A program made the translations under genes and the position numbers. The notes under the pieces are model-generated. The model made no database searches. It had not been told where the DNA came from and saw only the letters and a list, made by a program, of their open reading frames with translations. A stretch of 44,006 nucleotides of DNA, taken from the NCBI GenBank assembly GCA_905477545.1, contig CAJQGN010000099.1, positions 1 through 44,006 on the forward strand, given 5' to 3'. This document shows positions 38,604 to 44,006 of this stretch, piece after piece. Position 1 is the first letter of the stretch; the number at the start of each line of letters is the position of its first letter. Source of the stretch: an uncultured Acidimicrobiales bacterium. GTDB taxonomy: Bacteria > Actinomycetota > Acidimicrobiia > Acidimicrobiales > Poriferisodalaceae.

Positions 38604-38849
38604 CTACAACTTCCATTCTAGGAAAATCCCACATACTTTTATCCGATGATTGGACTGTCGGAACATTAATCGGTTACGGCTGATTCTAATCGATCCAGAC
38701 GCTAGACAGAGAACTAAGAGCGTTGTCTTTAGTCGCCCGGTTCCCAAGCTTGCGATGTTTGCTGCATCTCATTTGTTTAGCCGGTCTAATTTTTGGCAAC
38801 GGTTCAGCAATACTGACTAAGACGAGCTAAATAAACCTAAGCTTGGCCT

Positions 38850-39806
38850 ATGTCGACCGGGTCAGTTTCTGAAACTTTCATCGCGCTACCAGAGGCAGGA
38901 GAGTCTCCAAAGTGCTCTGAATTCAGCAAGTCGATCTGTGAAGATCCAGGAGGAACTGCATTCGCAGCTGCAGCAGTAATCCTTATAGAGATTCCGCTTC
39001 CATGGCCTAAACCTATTTTTGAACACAGTCTTCTTGCTAACTGGAGTTCCGAATCAGATTTTTGGATTGGTAAATCCAGGGTTTTAGCGGCCGTGCCTAA
39101 AACCAATTCTGAGAACATTCACGTCACTATTTTCGAACGGACTCTTAATGGGGCTAACACATTCAAGCTCAGTTTTGCTTCTGGCGATGAACTGAATGAC
39201 TTTCAACAATATCTGATGAGTCATCATCCCGCCGAGATGCCCGGCGTTCAGAAAGTTAAAGACGACTCTTTCCGCTCTGTTCTTGTATGCACCCAAGGGA
39301 GTCATGACATTTGTTGTGGTAGCTACGGGACTCGCTTTGCAGAAGAGGTCGAACAAAACATCAACGGAGTAGATGTCTATCGGGTAAGCCATACAGGAGG
39401 CCACCGGTTCGCTCCAACTGCCATGACCTTGCCTGACGGACGGATGTGGGCGGGTTTGAATATTGGTGTTCTGGAATCGATTATAGAATCATCGGGCAAC
39501 GCACTCGATTTTAATGCCCATTGCAGGGGATGGTGGGGCGCATCTCCTGGGCCAGAGCAAATTGCAGAGCGAGCGGTTCTAACTCGAGTTGGTTGGGCTC
39601 TTAACGATTTGCCTAGAAACATTATGGTTAGAGAAGTGCCCGGTGGTTGGGTTGCTGAAGTTGGTGTCACAGGTAAAATTTGGGAGGTGAAAATTAAAAG
39701 AAGACGAGTGGTTCCTAGTATTTCGTGTCGATCAAGTGGGGGCCTACCCACTAAACTTCACACACAATATTTAGTAACTTCAGTGGATGAAAAATTTGCT
39801 AAGTAA
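38850..39806 (+). CDS. Sucrase/ferredoxin-like (thioredoxin-fold Fe-S) family protein
   Basis: VLVCTQGSHDICCGSYGTRFAEEVE, YRVSHTGGHRFAPTAMTLPDGRMWAGL; 318 aa. Confidence 0.82.
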   Translation: MSTGSVSETFIALPEAGESPKCSEFSKSICEDPGGTAFAAAAVILIEIPLPWPKPIFEHSLLANWSSESDFWIGKSRVLAAVPKTNSENIHVTIFERTLNGANTFKLSFASGDELNDFQQYLMSHHPAEMPGVQKVKDDSFRSVLVCTQGSHDICCGSYGTRFAEEVEQNINGVDVYRVSHTGGHRFAPTAMTLPDGRMWAGLNIGVLESIIESSGNALDFNAHCRGWWGASPGPEQIAERAVLTRVGWALNDLPRNIMVREVPGGWVAEVGVTGKIWEVKIKRRRVVPSISCRSSGGLPTKLHTQYLVTSVDEKFAK

Positions 39807-40611
39807 ATGAAAAATCGATTGTTCCTAATTCATTGTAATCAACTGAAAACTCGTCATTCGGCCGACAGTCTACTGGCCTCGTAAAAGAGCCACTGAGGAT
39901 AATCTCGCCAGGTTCGAGTGCGATGCCGTATTTAAAATATTGACGAGCTAACCATGCCACGCCATTCGCTGGGTGGCCCAAAACAGCAGCAGCTACCCCG
40001 GACTCTTCAATCACTCCGTTGCGGCTGCAAAGTGCTGCGACCCATCGAAGATCAATATCGTGAGGAGACACTCTCACATCGCCAAGAATCACACCTGCAT
40101 CTGCAGCGTTATCAGAAATTGTGTCTTTCACGGTTCTGGTAGCTCCTGTAACAGGATGCCGTCTATACGAACGCGCATCTATAAGCTCGATCGCTGGCAC
40201 CAACGACTCTGTTGCGGCCATCACATCATCAGTTGTTACGTGCTCCCCACTCAGACGATCACCGATAATAAAAGCTAGTTCAACTTCTATCTTCGGATCA
40301 CAGTAGGTACTCGCAACTAATTGACAACCTGACTCGTGAAACATGTAGTCAAGTAGATACCCAAAATCTGGTTCATCGATATTCATTGACATTTGCATAG
40401 CTCTTGATGTCAGACCAATTTTATGTCCTACTAACTCAGCTCCTCGCGATAGCTCAAGATTCATCCATGCTTTTTGAATCGCGTACGCGTCTTCAATGGT
40501 CATTTCTGGATGTTCTACAGTGACAGGATCAATTTGTCGAGCTGACTCGCGCGCCATCTCATGGCGTTTTGCTTGCACCTCAATCTCATAATCGCTCAAG
40601 GTACGATTCAC
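39799..40611 (-). CDS. hpaH: 2-oxo-hepta-3-ene-1,7-dioate hydratase-like (FAH/MhpD superfamily)
   Basis: [97 protein letters not shown]. Confidence 0.9.
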   Translation of the reverse strand: MNRTLSDYEIEVQAKRHEMARESARQIDPVTVEHPEMTIEDAYAIQKAWMNLELSRGAELVGHKIGLTSRAMQMSMNIDEPDFGYLLDYMFHESGCQLVASTYCDPKIEVELAFIIGDRLSGEHVTTDDVMAATESLVPAIELIDARSYRRHPVTGATRTVKDTISDNAADAGVILGDVRVSPHDIDLRWVAALCSRNGVIEESGVAAAVLGHPANGVAWLARQYFKYGIALEPGEIILSGSFTRPVDCRPNDEFSVDYNELGTIDFSFT

Positions 40612-42134
40612 CTTTGACCACCTAGCGTCGCAATAGTATGAGTGTCATAGGCAACCGCAACATTTTTTGTTTCCATATAAAAATCAAAACTGTAGTCGCC
40701 TCCATCTCGACCAACACCAGACTTCTTTGAGCCTCCAAACGGCGTCGGAAGATGTCGAACGTTCTGCGAGTTCACCCACACCATTCCAACTTCTAAATCG
40801 CGCGCTAAACGGTGAGCTCTGCCAGTGTCGCCTGTCCAAATGTAACCCGCTAAGCCGAACTCGACATTATTAGCAATCTCGATGGCTTGTCTTTCGGTTT
40901 CGAAAGATATCACTGTCAGAACCGGACCAAAAATCTCTTCATTCGAGATACGCATCGTTTCATCTGCTCCAACAAAGACAGCCGGATTCACGTAATTAGA
41001 TTGAGCACTGAACTCAGAAGCCGCCTGGATCACCGTCGCACCTTCACTAACCCCTATTGCCAAATATGACCGCACTTTCTCACAATGAAGCGGGTGAATC
41101 AGCGGACCAATTTCGACATCGGGATTCAACGGGTCACCGACCCGAAGAGCACGAACTCGCTCTTCTAAACGCGCAACAAATTCATCATGGATACTGCTCT
41201 GCACAAGAAGGCGACTGCTTGAGGTACATCGTTCTCCGTTTAGGCTAAAAATCATAAATATTACAGCATCCAAAGCTCTCTCAAGGTTTGCGTCATCGAA
41301 CACGAGCACAGGATTTTTCCCACCGAGCTCGAAGTGGACCCGCTTCAAACTTGGCGCTCCTTGTGCCTGGATTAGCGAACCAGTTCTTGATTCTCCCACA
41401 AAAGCCACCGCCTTAATGCCTTCGCTTTCCGTTAACGCTCTACCAGTCTGCTCCCCAACTCCATTTACTAAATTAAACACGCCAGATGGAACACCTGCCT
41501 CGAAAGCTATTTCAGCTAAGATCGCTGCCGAACACGGACTCCACTCCGCCGGTTTATGAACAACTGTGCACCCTGCCGCCAGAGCCGGAGCAATTTTCCA
41601 AGTAGATAACATAAACGGAGTATTCCAAGGCGTGATCACTCCAACTGGCCCGATCGGCTGACGGATCGAATAGTTGAGATGATCTTTCGTAGGCATGGAC
41701 TTCCCATCGGCAGACCCTGGTGCCGCATCAGCAAAAAATCTAAAGTTTTCTGCGCCTCTCATAGCTGCAGAACTCATAAACCGGATGGGTTGACCGGTAT
41801 CCGCTGTTTCTACAGCAGCTATCTCACTTGCTCGCTCAACAATAAGGTCAGCAACTTTATGAAGAATTTTTTTGCGTTCTTGTCCCGGCATGTTTGCCCA
41901 TTCAGGAAAAGCCGCTGACGAGGATTTGACTGCCGCTTCGATATCTTGTTCATCACCAGAAGCAACAACTCCTATCACTGAACCATCAATGGGAGAAACA
42001 TTTTCTAGAACGCTCTGCGATATGCTTTTCACCCACTCACCACCGATGAAGTGAGACAAAGGTTCTTCACTAAATCGCCGCAGCGCTCGATTAGCCGTGG
42101 CCTTAACTTCTTCATATGTCTGTGTCGTGGTCAT
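40608..42134 (-). CDS. hpaE: Aldehyde dehydrogenase, probable 5-carboxymethyl-2-hydroxymuconate-semialdehyde dehydrogenase
   Basis: FELGGKNPVLVFDDANLERALDAVIFMIFSLNGERCTSSSRLLVQ (ALDH catalytic Glu/Cys), HLPTPFGGSKKSGVGRDGGDYSFDFYMETKNVAV; 4-nt overlaps with the hpaH- and hpaF-like genes. Confidence 0.88.
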   Translation of the reverse strand: MTTTQTYEEVKATANRALRRFSEEPLSHFIGGEWVKSISQSVLENVSPIDGSVIGVVASGDEQDIEAAVKSSSAAFPEWANMPGQERKKILHKVADLIVERASEIAAVETADTGQPIRFMSSAAMRGAENFRFFADAAPGSADGKSMPTKDHLNYSIRQPIGPVGVITPWNTPFMLSTWKIAPALAAGCTVVHKPAEWSPCSAAILAEIAFEAGVPSGVFNLVNGVGEQTGRALTESEGIKAVAFVGESRTGSLIQAQGAPSLKRVHFELGGKNPVLVFDDANLERALDAVIFMIFSLNGERCTSSSRLLVQSSIHDEFVARLEERVRALRVGDPLNPDVEIGPLIHPLHCEKVRSYLAIGVSEGATVIQAASEFSAQSNYVNPAVFVGADETMRISNEEIFGPVLTVISFETERQAIEIANNVEFGLAGYIWTGDTGRAHRLARDLEVGMVWVNSQNVRHLPTPFGGSKKSGVGRDGGDYSFDFYMETKNVAVAYDTHTIATLGGQR

Positions 42135-42517
42135 AGCTTCTCCATATACGAACGAACCCCGTTCTCGTTTATTCTGAGCTTTGAGTCAATGCCTTGCACC
42201 TCAACACTCAAAGCGATAGGTATTTCAGTTTCTAAATCGCTCAGAACGCCCCGGCAGGCGTCAGTCACTAAGTCACGGACCTCTATCATCGGCCCATCTC
42301 CTCGATCCGCATTCAGACGAACCAGAATCGCAATAAAGATGTGGCGAGAGTTTCCATCTGCTATCAAATAATTCTCTCTGCGCTCTGCGCGCGTTCTCAA
42401 TCCCGCTAGCGGAATAGTCGGATGTGTTAGGGCCGCCTGATGGATGGACCTAAGTAGCTGATCAATGGCTAGGCAATCTTCTAAGTTCGATGAATATTCA
42501 ACAATTATGTGTGGCAT
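42131..42517 (-). CDS. hpaF: 5-carboxymethyl-2-hydroxymuconate delta-isomerase-like (tautomerase superfamily)
   Basis: ATG at 42517 (MPHIIVEYSSNLEDCLAIDQLLRSIHQAAL...) with AGGAG SD; Pro-1 N-terminus fits the tautomerase superfamily. The ORF track start (42688) is too long. Confidence 0.87.
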   Translation of the reverse strand: MPHIIVEYSSNLEDCLAIDQLLRSIHQAALTHPTIPLAGLRTRAERRENYLIADGNSRHIFIAILVRLNADRGDGPMIEVRDLVTDACRGVLSDLETEIPIALSVEVQGIDSKLRINENGVRSYMEKL

Positions 42518-42584
42518 GCCAGCTCCTGGTTTAATCAGAGTGTAGAACGTGTCATCGAGATAAGAACATGGGGGAAATCTATAT

Positions 42585-43442
42585 ATGCGCCTTCTCAGCT
42601 TCTCACACCAAGGTCGTGAATCGTTTGGTGTCTTGTCTAAAGACGGAAACGGAATAGTCGATCTGAGGCAAATATTCCCAGACGTCAAAGATATAAGCGA
42701 TTTGCTTCATCAGGAACGACTAAGCGAGGTCGAAAAATTCGCGTCAGCTAAAGTTGAATACCTTGATACTTCAGAAGTACGATTTCTACGTACTATCCCA
42801 AAACCAGGAAAAATAATTTGTATCGGTGTTAACTATGGAGGACGTAACAACGAGTACAAGGATACAAATGAATCAAAAAATCCGAGTGTCTTTGTAAGAT
42901 TTCCGGCCTCGCTCACAGGACACTTACAACCTCTTATTCGCCCTCCTGAAAGTAACCAGCTTGACTACGAAGGAGAGATCGTAGTCGTAATGGGAAAGGG
43001 GGGTCGGCGGATCTCACGAGATACTGCCCGACAGCACATTGCAGGTCTGACGTTAGGAAATGAGGGCACTATTCGAGATTGGGTCCGCCACGCTAAGTTC
43101 AATGTGACCCAAGGTAAAAACTGGGAGAATTCTGGATCCATGGGACCCTACCTCGTCACCCTTGACGAAATTCCAGATTTCGACGAGTTGGTCCTTACGA
43201 CACGAGTAAACGGAAAAATCCGCCAATCGGACACCCACGCAAATATGGCTTACCCCATTGATTTTCTGATCTCGTACCTATCAACGTTTATAACCCTGGA
43301 GCCCGGAGATGTTATCTACACAGGCACCCCTACTGGAGCAGGAGCGCGTTTCGATCCACCTATATGGTTAGAACCAGGAGACATAATAGAGGTAGAGGCA
43401 AATGCAATTGGACTACTTATCAATAGCGTCGAAGATGAATAG
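42585..43442 (+). CDS. Fumarylacetoacetate hydrolase family protein
   Basis: ICIGVNYGGRNNE, NQLDYEGEIVVVMGKGGRRISRDTARQHIAGLTLGNEGTIRDW, DTHANMAYPIDFLISYLSTFITLEPGDVIYTGTPTGAGARFDPPIWLEPGDIIEVE. Confidence 0.93.
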   Translation: MRLLSFSHQGRESFGVLSKDGNGIVDLRQIFPDVKDISDLLHQERLSEVEKFASAKVEYLDTSEVRFLRTIPKPGKIICIGVNYGGRNNEYKDTNESKNPSVFVRFPASLTGHLQPLIRPPESNQLDYEGEIVVVMGKGGRRISRDTARQHIAGLTLGNEGTIRDWVRHAKFNVTQGKNWENSGSMGPYLVTLDEIPDFDELVLTTRVNGKIRQSDTHANMAYPIDFLISYLSTFITLEPGDVIYTGTPTGAGARFDPPIWLEPGDIIEVEANAIGLLINSVEDE

Positions 43443-43689
43443 TGCTAACCGAATCGAGTGAGGATCACCTGCACAACTCAAAGAAGTGTTTTAACAAGGT
43501 CTTACTTCCAAATCGTTATTATTTGATTTGTTAGCTCCATCTAATACTCATCTATAAGTTGGTCCTACCGGAAAACCCTTCAATGATGCGATACCAGTTA
43601 TTTTTCATCAATTCATTGAGTCTTCAAATCTCACAGCACCCAGCAAATAAAACAACTATCTTTTTACCGTCACTACTAGGAGATAAACA

Positions 43690-44006
43690 ATGGTCGCACC
43701 ACTAGACGGAATTCGAGTGATCGAGTTCGCTAACTTCGCTGCAGCACCATCAGCAACTGCGATTATGGCAGACCTTGGAGCAGAAGTAATCAAGGTTGAA
43801 ACAATCGGAGGGGACCCAATACGTGGTCTGATGAAGCAGGCAAAGGTCGCTGAAGGCGAACACAATCCGGACTACCCCTTTCAATTCATTAACCGAGGCA
43901 AAAAAGGTATCGAGCTGAACCTGGCAACTGATAAAGGCGCCGAGATCGCTAGGGACTTAATCGCAAAATCAGATGTAGTGGTGATGAACTTACTGCCAGA
44001 ACGTAG
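43690..44006 (+). CDS. CaiB/BaiF CoA-transferase, N-terminal part (3' end outside window)
   Basis: MVAPLDGIRVIEFANFAAAPSATAIMADLGAEVIKVETIGGDPIRG...NRGKKGIELNLATDKG; AGGAG SD at 43678-43682; runs off the window. Confidence 0.9.
   Translation, partial: MVAPLDGIRVIEFANFAAAPSATAIMADLGAEVIKVETIGGDPIRGLMKQAKVAEGEHNPDYPFQFINRGKKGIELNLATDKGAEIARDLIAKSDVVVMNLLPER

Noticed and set aside
39377-39751. 124-aa minus-strand ORF
   Set aside because: Antisense shadow of the sucrase/ferredoxin-like gene.
1-44006. Search by eye for tRNA, rRNA, CRISPR arrays, transposases or phage genes
   Set aside because: None recognised; no tRNA-Sec or sel genes were seen in the window either, so Sec machinery must be sought elsewhere in the genome.

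Overview
This 44-kb window is gene-dense and looks like a bacterial catabolic region. Lineage is probably actinobacterial: an Rv2466c-type DsbA-fold protein and many CaiB/BaiF CoA-transferases point that way, but this is inference. About 34 CDSs are supportable: four SDRs, four amidohydrolases, five CaiB/BaiF CoA-transferases (two are fused two-domain proteins, one is short and atypical, one is cut by the window end), an acyl-CoA ligase, three enoyl-CoA hydratases, two MFS transporters, a Zn-ADH, an IDH/IPMDH-like plus Ldh2-like pair, a TPP enzyme, an FMN glutamate-synthase-like protein, and an hpa-like 4-hydroxyphenylacetate/homoprotocatechuate gene set (hpaB, hpaE, hpaF, hpaH, FAH family). 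No tRNA, rRNA, CRISPR array or transposase was recognised. The main find is a hidden selenoprotein gene at 13802-14425 (+). The ORF track calls it as a truncated 190-aa ORF starting at a GTG at 13853. Reading upstream in the same frame gives ATG TCG AAG AAT ATT GAA TTT TGG ATA GAC CCC CTC TGA CCT TGG TGT TGG GTG..., i.e. MSKNIEFWIDPL-U-PWCW-VTARW.... This places an in-frame UGA (13838-13840) exactly at the first, catalytic Cys of the CPWC motif of an Rv2466c-like (mycothiol-dependent nitroreductase-like) DsbA-family protein. It is followed by a strong bacterial-SECIS-like hairpin at 13855-13873 (8-bp stem, GUU loop, 22 nt after the UGA). The true start of the divergent acyl-CoA ligase is probably the GTG at 13699, which removes the apparent overlap that hides the selenoprotein N-terminus.
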